Assembly (NCBI GenBank): GCA_003217875.1
Contig: QHMR01000134.1
Span: 1 to 35,980, forward strand
Direction: 5' to 3'
Length of the DNA: 35,980 nt
DNA from: Verrucomicrobiota bacterium
GTDB taxonomy: Bacteria; Verrucomicrobiota; Verrucomicrobiia; Chthoniobacterales; UBA10450
The notes under the pieces were generated by a model that searched no databases, had not been told where the DNA came from, and saw only the letters and a list, made by a program, of their open reading frames with translations. The position numbers were made by a program, and so were the translations under genes. Position 1 is the first letter of the stretch. Every line of letters starts with the position of its first letter. Positions 8,290 to 15,799 of this stretch are shown piece after piece.

Positions 8290-9174
8290 GTTTCCTGAAC
8301 CGACCCAACTGCAGGCCGTTTCTCGTCGAAGATTTCTTCAGATCAGTTTAGTAGGCGGAGCCACGCTTTTGGCCGGGAAATCCGATGTAATTTTCGGAGC
8401 TGACACTTCAAACACATCGAAAATGGCTACCAACACGACTTTTACGTTGGGCGGCGATCTGCCGGTCAACCGGCTCGGTTTTGGAGCAATGCGTGTCACC
8501 GGACAAGGCATTTGGGGTTGGCCGCCTGATCGAAAGAACGCGCTCAAAGTTCTCAGACGCGCCGTCGAACTCGGTGTGAACCTGATAGATACTGCTGACG
8601 CATACGGGCCTGATACAAGCGAACTGCTCATAGCCGAGGCGCTTTATCCTTATCCAAAAGGGCTTGTCATCGCGACGAAAGGCGGTCTGACCCGGCCCGG
8701 ACCTGGCCAGTGGGTGCCAAACGGACAACCTGAACATCTCAAGCAAGCCGTCGACGGAAGTCTGAAGCGCCTGCGGTTGGAGCGCATCGATTTATATCAA
8801 TTGCACACCGTCGATCCCAAAGTTCCCATTGAAGAATCCGTCGGCGCGCTCAAACAAATGCAAGATGCAACATTGAGGACCGCAAATCGGAAAACGTTTT
8901 AGCCCATTGCGAGAACGAGAATGTCGGTTTTCTGCCATGGTTCCCAATTGGAGGAGGAGGCGGTTTGAAACCCGAGAATCCGCTGAATGCGGCGGCAAAG
9001 GCGCACAGAGTGAGCGTTGTTCAAGTCGCGCTGGCCTGGCTTCTGGAGCGATCACACGTGATGCTGCCCATCCCCGGGACATCGTCTGTTGCGCATTTGG
9101 AAGAAAATGTCGCTGCCGCAAAGCTCAAGTTAACTCCCGAAGAATGGAAAGCGATTGATGCGCTGGCCAGTTGA
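8270..9174 (+). pseudogene. Tat-signal aldo/keto reductase, broken by an internal out-of-frame deletion
   Basis: The first part encodes a twin-arginine-type signal ([10 protein letters not shown]) followed by an AKR barrel start ([32 protein letters not shown]) with all four usual AKR tetrad residues. After KQMQD (about 8866) the frame stops at 8902. In another frame, from about 8869 to the stop at 9172-9174, the typical AKR C-terminal half continues without interruption ([18 protein letters not shown], then FLPWFPIGGGG, then KPENPLNAAAKAH). Compared with AKR family members, some 35 residues carrying a central strand and helix are missing at the junction, and the deletion is not a multiple of three. 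The start is uncertain: ATG at 8270 or 8279, both overlapping the aldolase gene, or an ATG near 8423 lacking the Tat signal. Confidence 0.85.
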
Positions 9175-9300
9175 GGCCTGGGCTGCTGCCTTGCCATGCG
9201 GGGAGCAGAAGGTCTTCACCCCCAATAATTCGGCGGAGATAAATCCAGAAGTTAATGCGCACCGCGCCCGCCAACGCGGACAGCCCTTCATGTGTCAGCC

Positions 9301-9825
9301 TTAAGGAGTCGGGAAGGGAGTGATAGTCGGCAGAGGAGTGATACTCGGTGTCCCGGTAGGAGCGGGAGTAGGGGTAACAAACACGATGTTGCCACCTCCA
9401 CCTCCGCCGCCTTCATTGGACTCTTTCCGATAGCTGATGAAAAGCGTGGCACCCGTTATGGGCGCGATCGTCACTTGAGCCGGACCCGCGATTATCACTC
9501 GATTAACAATTTCCGGAGAATTTTGCGAACTGGCTCCTGTACTTAAACTGGCTCCTGTACTTAAGTCGATTCGGGTCGCGGTGAGAACATTCGCCGTCCC
9601 AGTATTCTCGGTGTCACCGGTGAGCTTGACCGAAACGACGCCGCGATCAGTTCCTCCTTCCTGGGAAAAATTCGTGATCTTGAGAAAATGATCGTCAGGA
9701 ACCGTGATTACCAGAGGCGAACTCGTGCCGGTGATAATCCTGCTCTTGAAAGGATTGGCAAACGCAAGGTTTGCAGCAGCCAGTACAATTAGGGTGATCC
9801 CACATCGGACAGCGAGCGTTTTCAT
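9301..9825 (-). CDS. Secreted protein with Thr/Pro-rich tail
   Basis: The product is 174 residues. A signal peptide is clear (about 1-23, ending NLAFA). The middle is beta-rich (VISVPDDHFLKI-like strands), followed by a glycine run (about 139-145) and a C-terminal Thr/Pro repeat tail (about 150-174) of the kind used as wall- or surface-spanning linkers. A tandem 18-nt duplication lengthens the middle by six residues (LSTGAS twice). No named family was recognised. It is convergent with the broken AKR and divergent from the DUF2846-like pair. Confidence 0.7.
   Translation of the reverse strand: MKTLAVRCGITLIVLAAANLAFANPFKSRIITGTSSPLVITVPDDHFLKITNFSQEGGTDRGVVSVKLTGDTENTGTANVLTATRIDLSTGASLSTGASSQNSPEIVNRVIIAGPAQVTIAPITGATLFISYRKESNEGGGGGGGNIVFVTPTPAPTGTPSITPLPTITPFPTP
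9529..9564. repeat. Perfect 18-nt tandem duplication inside a coding region
   Basis: Two identical head-to-tail copies of an 18-nt unit (9529-9546 and 9547-9564) encode LSTGAS twice in the secreted protein at 9301-9825. The unit is a multiple of three, so the frame is kept. Perfect identity suggests a recent slippage event. Confidence 0.9.
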
Positions 9826-9971
9826 GTTTGAAGAGATACACGTGGTACTCGCTTCAGCAAGCTCGAAATGGCGGCCGGGCCATACTCACAATGGTCGCAA
9901 TCTCCTCGCTGGTAGTTGTTGAGATTAACCGGTCCGCGTGATCATTCCAGCCGCGACCCGGAGCAAATTCG

Positions 9972-9980
9972 TGCTATAAT
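9972..9980 (+). promoter_or_regulatory. Extended -10 promoter candidate directly before the first DUF2846-like gene
   Basis: TGCTATAAT is a perfect extended -10 (TGN-TATAAT) ending 7 nt before the ATG at 9987. Transcription would be expected to begin at about 9986-9988, on or next to the start codon, predicting a leaderless mRNA. No good -35 box is visible, as is common with extended -10 promoters. Confidence 0.5.
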
Positions 9981-9986
9981 GAGCGG

Positions 9987-10397
9987 ATGACCAGCTTGAC
10001 CAACTACATCAGCAGATTCCTGTTCGTCCTCGTTCTCGTCTCTGCGGTCTCAATTGGCAGCATCGCCGGTCAACCCGCCGGACTCCTGATCGTGGACAGA
10101 GTGCCGAACTTCGGATGGAACATTGGTGTTCACCTCCAGATCGATGGCAGAGACGTGGCAAACATCGTGCAAGGTCGCCGCTACCACGGTTTTTTGCCCG
10201 CGGGACAGCATGTTTTGACCGTGTCGCCGGTGCCAAACACCGATCTTCGCATCCCCACGTCGATAACGGTGAACGTACAGCCGGGGGGGACGTATGTATT
10301 TAATGCGATGTGGGATTCGAGGATGGTTTTTCTCCGCCCACCAGGGGTGCTGTTGTCCCCCGGAGAGTTGTGGCAACTTCCCAAGTGGCCTCGCTGA
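9987..10397 (+). CDS. Secreted DUF2846/PEGA-like small protein, copy 1
   Basis: The product is 136 residues. A signal peptide (about 1-28, ending IAG) precedes a compact beta-domain with the pattern LLIVDRVPNFGWN, LQIDGRDVANIVQGRRY, PAGQHVLTVSP and VQPGGTYVFNA. This strand-turn pattern (Ile-Asp-Gly, then Pro-Ala-Gly-x-His, then Pro-Gly-x-Thr-Tyr) is shared by PEGA and DUF2846 domains, which are found on exported proteins and are thought to bind or sit at the cell surface. It is paralogous to the gene at 10500-10886, about 100 nt downstream on the same strand. The TATAAT box lies just upstream. Confidence 0.75.
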   Translation: MTSLTNYISRFLFVLVLVSAVSIGSIAGQPAGLLIVDRVPNFGWNIGVHLQIDGRDVANIVQGRRYHGFLPAGQHVLTVSPVPNTDLRIPTSITVNVQPGGTYVFNAMWDSRMVFLRPPGVLLSPGELWQLPKWPR

Positions 10398-10499
10398 CTC
10401 GTAAGGTCTTCCGTCAGAAGTACAACCGACGGGGTTTTAATCCGGAAGTTAATGAACGCGGCGATAGCCAAAAACGAGCCCTGAGCGTAGCATGAGGCC

Positions 10500-10886
10500 A
10501 TGAGGCCTAGATACACCTCCGTCACCATACTTTTTCTCATTCTTGTTTTTGTTTGCATAGCCTCGGTCGGAACCGCCGCCGCTCAGCCGGGTGGACGTCT
10601 TATTGTTTTGAGAGCTCCGAATTTTGGATGGAACTTGGCTCTCAATCTTCAGGTCGATGGCAGAACGGTCGCGAATGTTGTGCAGGGACGTCGCTACGAT
10701 CATTTTGTGCCAGCGGGACGTCATGTACTGACGGCCTCGGCCGTGCCAAACTACTACTTCTATCAGCCGACATCGACCGTGCTCAACGTGCGGCCCGGGC
10801 AGACGTACGTATTCACGGCAATATGGCAGGACACGGATCGTGTTGTTCTCGTCCCATCAGCCCTGCCTCCGGGACAGGCATACTAG
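10500..10886 (+). CDS. Secreted DUF2846/PEGA-like small protein, copy 2
   Basis: The product is 128 residues, clearly paralogous to the preceding gene: the blocks APNFGWNLALNLQVDG, TVANVVQGRRY, PAGRHVLTASAVPN and RPGQTYVFTAIW align without gaps. A signal peptide occupies about residues 1-28 (ending AAA). The C-termini differ. The 102-nt spacer holds a weak stem (CCGTC/GACGG around 10410-10430) followed by GGTTTT, possibly a terminator for copy 1. Function is unknown; the tandem arrangement points to local duplication and divergence. Confidence 0.75.
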   Translation: MRPRYTSVTILFLILVFVCIASVGTAAAQPGGRLIVLRAPNFGWNLALNLQVDGRTVANVVQGRRYDHFVPAGRHVLTASAVPNYYFYQPTSTVLNVRPGQTYVFTAIWQDTDRVVLVPSALPPGQAY

Positions 10887-11015
10887 ACCGAACACACTGC
10901 TCAACTGAAAGCGGTCTAACTGCAGTGAAGCTTCGCAGTCTGCCAAGTCGAACGCACTCGTCGTTGCGATGGTTAGCTGCCAATAAGTTCGTTATTCCTC
11001 GGAACTTGACGGCCG

Positions 11016-11309
11016 CTATTTGATCTTCGCCAGAATTTTTTCCATCTCGTTCCGGCGGAAGGCGCGCAGCGTGTGGCTCTTGACGTTGCCGAGCGAGCCG
11101 ATCTTAAGCATGAACGCGCTTATCGTCTCATTATCCGGCGCATCGAATATCACCTCAGCGTCGTAAGCGCCCATCGTCCAGAACTCCTCCACGACCTTCA
11201 TCCCCATTTTTTCCGCCTCCGCCAACGCGGCGTCGCCGCACTTAACGGTGTCTTTGATGTTTCGAATACCCTGGTCCGTAAACTGAATCAGACCGACATA
11301 AGTAGCCAT
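11016..11309 (-). CDS. GYD-domain protein
   Basis: The product is 97 residues, matching the GYD family in length and layout: MATYVGLIQFTDQGIRNIKDT at the N-terminus, then a central GAYDAEVIFDAPDNETISAFMLKIGSLGNVKSHTLRAF that contains the family's name-giving motif (here GAYD). The family is small, cytosolic and ferredoxin-like in fold, with no agreed function. A good ribosome-binding site (AAAGGAG, 9 nt before the ATG) supports the start, one of few strong ones here. It stands alone, convergent with copy 2 of the DUF2846-like pair. Confidence 0.9.
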   Translation of the reverse strand: MATYVGLIQFTDQGIRNIKDTVKCGDAALAEAEKMGMKVVEEFWTMGAYDAEVIFDAPDNETISAFMLKIGSLGNVKSHTLRAFRRNEMEKILAKIK

Positions 11310-11445
11310 AATGTGTTACTCCTTTCGTGATGTGTGAAAGATTATTGGGAAACTTCCTCCGCGCAAAGGTACAGAAGACTTGTTGCGTACCGCCGTTGCA
11401 GATCAAAATAATACGCAGATGTCGCGTCATTAAACTGATCTAGCG

Positions 11446-11943
11446 ATGGAACCTAGCGAAGCTCTTGGCATTGCAGCGCAAATCGCCGTTACGCTGGCGG
11501 GTTTTGCCGGTGTCGTGGTCGTTTTTCGACGGGAATCGATTCACGAATGGTTGCCGGTCGACAAACTCCGGCTTCGGCTGCTCCTGACGAATTCAATCCT
11601 TCCACTGGTATTGTGCATGATCGGGATCCTGTTGCTGACGATCAGGCCCGTGTCGACAGGCATCTGGAGATGGTGCAGCGGCTTTGCCTTCGTCGTTTCT
11701 TTGGTCTTTGCCGTCACTATGATGAAGCTGTTTCGCCGCCTGGATCTGCGGGAGATACAACGTGAGCGCGTCACTCGGTTTGTTTTTTATCTGTTCGGAA
11801 CCTTGGGCATAGCAGCAAACCTCTTGCAATTATACAACGCTGCCTTACTCGGCGTATTCTGGCCATTCTTTACTGGCATTGTCGTTCAACTTCTCACCGC
11901 GATATTCCAATTTGCGCGGATGATTCTCCTGCGCCCCGACTAG
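11446..11943 (+). CDS. Four-helix membrane protein, function unknown
   Basis: The product is 165 residues with hydrophobic segments at about 7-27, 44-66, 74-91 and 112-160 (the last probably two helices). Charged loops (RRESIHEWLPVDKLRLR and RRLDLREIQRERVTR) separate them, giving a four- or five-helix protein. No signature motif was recognised. It is convergent with the KirBac gene; the 42-nt gap contains a short perfect hairpin (11966-11978, TGCCG/CGGCA with a 3-nt loop) that could end transcription but lacks a T-tract. Confidence 0.75.
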   Translation: MEPSEALGIAAQIAVTLAGFAGVVVVFRRESIHEWLPVDKLRLRLLLTNSILPLVLCMIGILLLTIRPVSTGIWRWCSGFAFVVSLVFAVTMMKLFRRLDLREIQRERVTRFVFYLFGTLGIAANLLQLYNAALLGVFWPFFTGIVVQLLTAIFQFARMILLRPD

Positions 11944-11985
11944 ATCGACCGTATCGATTCGAACGTGCCGTAGCGGCAAACCCTA

Positions 11986-12858
11986 CTAGGCCGGCTCGAT
12001 ATCGTGAAGCCGGCCGTAATCAACCGTAAGCCGTCCGCCACCGTGCTCGGTGTAGATTTCGACAAACCGATGGCCGAATTGAATATCGCGCCAGCTATAA
12101 TCCTTCTGCGTTTGAACCGAGGCCGCGATCACCGGGTCGATCCCAACGACGGACACTATAAACAGCGCACGCCTGGCCTTCAGAGATTCAAAGGTCTCGC
12201 CGCAAAGCGGGCTCTTGTCGTCGATCGTGTGCCGCAAAGTCAGTGCCGCGGGAAAAACCGTCAGCCGATCGAAATGGAGTTTGAGGACATAAAAGTAGCG
12301 GAAATCTCCGCCTTCGAGCAATGGCTCGTCGCGCGAAAACATGATCCGGAACTCCGCCTCCACCATGCTGTGCTGATTTTCGTTGCCAATGCGAACCATC
12401 AGCGTCGGCTTCCCATTCAACGGCGCAACGACCATGGAATTGCTGAACACGACGCGCGCAATCGGTCGCGAAAAGCGCACGAAGATTAGGCCGGTCATCA
12501 CCGCGAGCAAAAATATCCCGGTCATGATTTCAACGGTGCTGACGATGTGGCCATAAAGCGTTTGCGGATACATGTGGCCATACCCGACAGTCGCGAGCGT
12601 TTGCACACTAAAAAAGAAGCAATCAAAAAACCAATGCCCACCCGTGCTGCCAGCGATGCTGTCTTGCTGGAGACTGTACAGGGCCGCGAAAACGAGATTT
12701 AGCCCGATATACAGACTAGCGACAAACGCTGCGAACTGTGGCCATCTCAACCCAATCAGCCACCGATAGACATCGCGCCACCGCCAGGCGTCTGTGCCGA
12801 CCTTAACAAACTCGACCTGACCAGCGCGGAGCGAAACTTGATTGTGCCTTCTCCTCAC
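11986..12858 (-). CDS. KirBac-type inward-rectifier potassium channel
   Basis: The product is 290 residues, as expected for a KirBac subunit. It has an amphipathic slide-helix region (WRWRDVYRWLIGLRW, about 25-39), TM1 (about 41-62), the pore helix and selectivity filter TVGYGH (90-95), TM2 (about 104-128), and a C-terminal immunoglobulin-like cytoplasmic domain (about 138-285) with the family phrases MVRIGNENQHSMVEAEFRI and LTLRHTIDDKSPL. It should form a tetrameric K+ channel in the inner membrane. The start codon is GTG. It begins 6 nt after the upstream hydrolase stop, so the two are probably one transcript. Confidence 0.95.
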   Translation of the reverse strand: MRRRHNQVSLRAGQVEFVKVGTDAWRWRDVYRWLIGLRWPQFAAFVASLYIGLNLVFAALYSLQQDSIAGSTGGHWFFDCFFFSVQTLATVGYGHMYPQTLYGHIVSTVEIMTGIFLLAVMTGLIFVRFSRPIARVVFSNSMVVAPLNGKPTLMVRIGNENQHSMVEAEFRIMFSRDEPLLEGGDFRYFYVLKLHFDRLTVFPAALTLRHTIDDKSPLCGETFESLKARRALFIVSVVGIDPVIAASVQTQKDYSWRDIQFGHRFVEIYTEHGGGRLTVDYGRLHDIEPA

Positions 12859-12864
12859 GTTGAT

Positions 12865-13473
12865 CTAATCCGCAGGCACGATCAATCCGTCAACAAATTC
12901 AGCGATGGCCCTGAAGATCTGTTGATCAATATCTTCCTGCGTTTGGCCGCTGGCTTGAAGCAGGCGTTTCGGTGCGCGCAAGGAATGGTCGCCGCCTTCA
13001 ACGAGATGCAAAAAGTTTGGTGCTTTCATCTCTGATCGCACGCGCTCCAACAGATCCAGCGGGCAAAGCGAATCGCGAGTGCCTTGCACAAACAGAATTG
13101 GAGTCGTGAGAGCGCGCAAAACTTGGTCGCGGAGTTTTGTGCGATCGCCCATCGCACAGAGCGGATATCCAAGGCAAACTACTCCTTCCACATTTTCTTC
13201 GAGTGATAAATGACATCCAACCCGGCCGCCCATGCTCTTGCCGGCCAGGATCGTGATGGCAGGCTCATATCTCTCGCGCGCCTGGCTTAATGCCTTTCGG
13301 TGTGCTGCGATTAATTGTGGCAATGAATCGGGGCGTTTTCGGCCATCGCGCATGTAGTTGTAATCGAAGGTTTCGACGGTCCCGATTGCGGACAAACGCT
13401 CTTTCCAATTTTGCATCCAGGGATGCGAGGAAGGCGCTCCTGCACCTGGAGCAAACAAAAGCAATGGTGTCAT
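12865..13473 (-). CDS. Alpha/beta hydrolase (Tex30/KANL3-like)
   Basis: The product is 202 residues of the compact alpha/beta hydrolase type. It opens with the oxyanion-strand phrase LLLFAPGAGAPSSHPWM. The nucleophile elbow is GKSMGG with Ser80; Asp134 (GTRDSLCP) and His163 (GGDHSL) complete a plausible catalytic triad. The family resembles TEX30/KANL3 proteins, with few known substrates. No signal peptide is present, so it is cytosolic. The KirBac gene follows after 6 nt. It may serve an unrelated housekeeping role; the pairing does not by itself suggest a function. Confidence 0.85.
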   Translation of the reverse strand: MTPLLLFAPGAGAPSSHPWMQNWKERLSAIGTVETFDYNYMRDGRKRPDSLPQLIAAHRKALSQARERYEPAITILAGKSMGGRVGCHLSLEENVEGVVCLGYPLCAMGDRTKLRDQVLRALTTPILFVQGTRDSLCPLDLLERVRSEMKAPNFLHLVEGGDHSLRAPKRLLQASGQTQEDIDQQIFRAIAEFVDGLIVPAD

Positions 13474-13563
13474 TCCTTGCAGTCGCCTCGTAAGCGGGAA
13501 AGCCTACGCTGTACTCAACAGCTCTGAAAGCTTTTCAGAAACCTTACGTGGAAGCCCGGATGA

Positions 13564-14262
13564 CTAGGAGAACAATCTCGGCAAGACGTTGGCAACGAAG
13601 TCGACCAAACCGTGGCCAACCATGTTGGCCACCAGATCACGGCGCCACAAATAGAAAACGGTCATGATTGCCCCTGCCGCGAAGGCGATAAGAATGTTAG
13701 CCGCGCCGCCTGACCAATGGCCAAGCGAAAAAATGACCAGCGGAATTGTGACCGACCAAAAGCGTCCAACACCAAGCATCTGCAAGCGTTCGATCGCATA
13801 ACCGCGGTAAAATAATTCTTCTACCACGCCAGCCCGGAAAACAATGAGTGTAATTAACCAGAGCGGCAATTTCTCGAATGCGGCAGAGCCCGGACCATGC
13901 CCGTACTCGGTAACGTAAGCCAGTCCCCCAACGATCGCTGCCGATACAACGGCGATGACGAGCCCCCACAAAATCGACTTCCACCAGCGAGCCGTGCCGA
14001 GGCCAATAGAGCGCATCGGCAAACGTTCGCCGCGGCGCACAATCACCAGGAGAGCGGCCGCACTCGCCCAGATCAGCGTTTCCTTTAGAATTGCTGATGC
14101 AACGGTGATTTCGGGTACAAAAAACACGAACGCATGGCGAATTAGTACCATCGCGAACAACGCTAGGGACAGGCTTACCCAGGTCACGCGGGAAACGTTA
14201 GCGGCCATTGACGGCCTGTCGGTCATGAGAAAGGACGACGCTTCAATGCTGTCTCTTTCCAT
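13564..14262 (-). CDS. CPBP-family intramembrane metalloprotease (CAAX protease-like, ABI)
   Basis: The product is 232 residues with about six to eight hydrophobic helices. The three conserved motifs of the family are visible: VEELFYRG with Glu148/Glu149 and Arg153, FSLGH with His182, and HGLVDFVANV with His217. These form the metal-binding, membrane-embedded catalytic site of CAAX-type and bacteriocin-immunity-type proteases. The bacterial substrate is unknown. In-frame ATGs at codons 13 and 19 are alternative starts. A small hairpin (CTGAAA/TTTCAG, 13524-13538) lies in the 90-nt gap before the hydrolase gene. Confidence 0.9.
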   Translation of the reverse strand: MERDSIEASSFLMTDRPSMAANVSRVTWVSLSLALFAMVLIRHAFVFFVPEITVASAILKETLIWASAAALLVIVRRGERLPMRSIGLGTARWWKSILWGLVIAVVSAAIVGGLAYVTEYGHGPGSAAFEKLPLWLITLIVFRAGVVEELFYRGYAIERLQMLGVGRFWSVTIPLVIFSLGHWSGGAANILIAFAAGAIMTVFYLWRRDLVANMVGHGLVDFVANVLPRLFS

Positions 14263-14361
14263 GGCTTTCCATTGAGATGTCGCCCGAGACAGTTTGGATT
14301 CAAGAAATCAGAAGATTCTTTTCTTCCGCGTCGAATCCACTTTGCGCAATTACCCGTCGCT

Positions 14362-15654
14362 CTATTGCACCGTCACAAGCGTGCCGACGGGCAGTTCAGA
14401 GAAAAACTTGCGAGCAGCTTCCTCCGGCAACCGAATGCAGCCATGCGATGCTGGGTAATTCGGCACGTACCCCGCGTGCATGCCAAAATCGAGACAGCTC
14501 AGTCGCATGAAATACGGCATCTCGACATGGTAGATCGTGGAACGATGGTTTCGTTCCTTATTAGTGATCACAAATTCGCCCCTTTTCGTCGAATAACCTG
14601 ATCGGCCAGTCGAACATTGCGCGCGATACACCGGCACGCCGTTTTTAACGAGGGCGACCCGCTGTAAACCGAGAGAAATTTCGAGGCGCAACCGATCGGG
14701 CGATGGTCCGCCGCCGAGAAGGATTTGTGCGGCGCGCCAGTGACCTGTCTCTGCGGCAACGTCCAACGCGGACATCTTGTTCCGGCTCGTCAGTCGGTTC
14801 CGGGTGGCACCTGCATCGAGCAGAGCGCGAAGGTAGTCGTCCTGTCCAAGCCCCGCGGCAAGCATCACGACGGTAAGATTTCTGTCTTCTTCCACGTAGC
14901 TGCGAAGCGATTGCGAAGAAAGCAGCGCTAGAAAATCCTTATCACAATGCGACGGCAAAACGGTGTTGGGATCTGCTCCACAAGTGAGGAGTGTGTTGAA
15001 AAGAGAGGAGTTGTTTCCCGCGATGGAATACGCAAGAAACGGCACCTTCTTGCCCTCTGGCGTCGGAGGCACTGAATGTTTGCCGAGAACCAACCGGATT
15101 TGTTCCTTCTTCCCGGCTTGTAGCGCCGCGATCAGAGCGCGTCGCGTACTGCTTGTCCACTCTGGCATGACGGGCAAGCGCTCCAGCACTGTCTCGATAA
15201 TCTCCCGGTTTCCACCGTCGAGCGCCATTCCCAGAAGATCGCGCCCGTCGTTGGTCGGCGCTTCCGCATGAAGATTGTCAGTACGTGCGAGGAGCAGTTG
15301 GAACATTTCGGCATTGCCGTACATCGCTGCCGCCATCAGCGGCGTAAAACCATTCTTATCGGCAAGATCAACCAACGCACCGGCGTCAAGGAGCCGATGC
15401 GCCGTTTTCCAATCCTGTTGCGATGTTGCGATCAGCAACGGCGTGCGTCCTTGCGCATCGCGCCCGTTTGGATCGACATGTTCGATCAAGCACAGGTCGA
15501 TCAGCGAATCGCGCTGAATGGTGACCGCGCGAACCAGTTCCTCGGGAGAGATGGAGATGCGCGCAGGCGGCTCAGGGCCAACCGCTATAGACCAAAACAA
15601 TATCAAAAACACGACGCCTGCCGCGAAGACGAACCGCCTCTTGAACGCACGCAT
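14362..15654 (-). CDS. Membrane-anchored ankyrin-repeat / L,D-transpeptidase (YkuD) fusion
   Basis: From the ATG at 15654 the product is 430 residues. An N-terminal signal-anchor (about 5-23) places the rest in the periplasm. Residues about 60-315 hold ankyrin-type repeats (for example GRTPLLIATSQQDWKTAHRL, then GFTPLMAAAMYGNAEMFQLL and ALDVAAETGHWRAAQILL). Residues about 325-430 are a YkuD domain with His393 (GMHAG) and the catalytic signature SHGCIRL (His404, Cys406). YkuD enzymes make 3-3 peptidoglycan cross-links or attach lipoproteins. The frame stays open to 15813, but that extension would overlap the divergent htrA start and lacks a signal; the ATG at 15654 begins exactly at the basic-then-hydrophobic anchor. 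The ankyrin block suggests a protein-docking module. Confidence 0.9.
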   Translation of the reverse strand: MRAFKRRFVFAAGVVFLILFWSIAVGPEPPARISISPEELVRAVTIQRDSLIDLCLIEHVDPNGRDAQGRTPLLIATSQQDWKTAHRLLDAGALVDLADKNGFTPLMAAAMYGNAEMFQLLLARTDNLHAEAPTNDGRDLLGMALDGGNREIIETVLERLPVMPEWTSSTRRALIAALQAGKKEQIRLVLGKHSVPPTPEGKKVPFLAYSIAGNNSSLFNTLLTCGADPNTVLPSHCDKDFLALLSSQSLRSYVEEDRNLTVVMLAAGLGQDDYLRALLDAGATRNRLTSRNKMSALDVAAETGHWRAAQILLGGGPSPDRLRLEISLGLQRVALVKNGVPVYRAQCSTGRSGYSTKRGEFVITNKERNHRSTIYHVEMPYFMRLSCLDFGMHAGYVPNYPASHGCIRLPEEAARKFFSELPVGTLVTVQ

Positions 15655-15799
15655 AAACACAGTTGGGCCGGTAATTATACGCGATTCGCCAAGAAATGTA
15701 GTACTGCGACGATTGAATTGCGAGCGCACCTTTGAGTAAGCAGGAATTGGACGTGTCCAGTTGAACGTTGCATGTTCAGTGCTGTCCAAATTCAAACCG

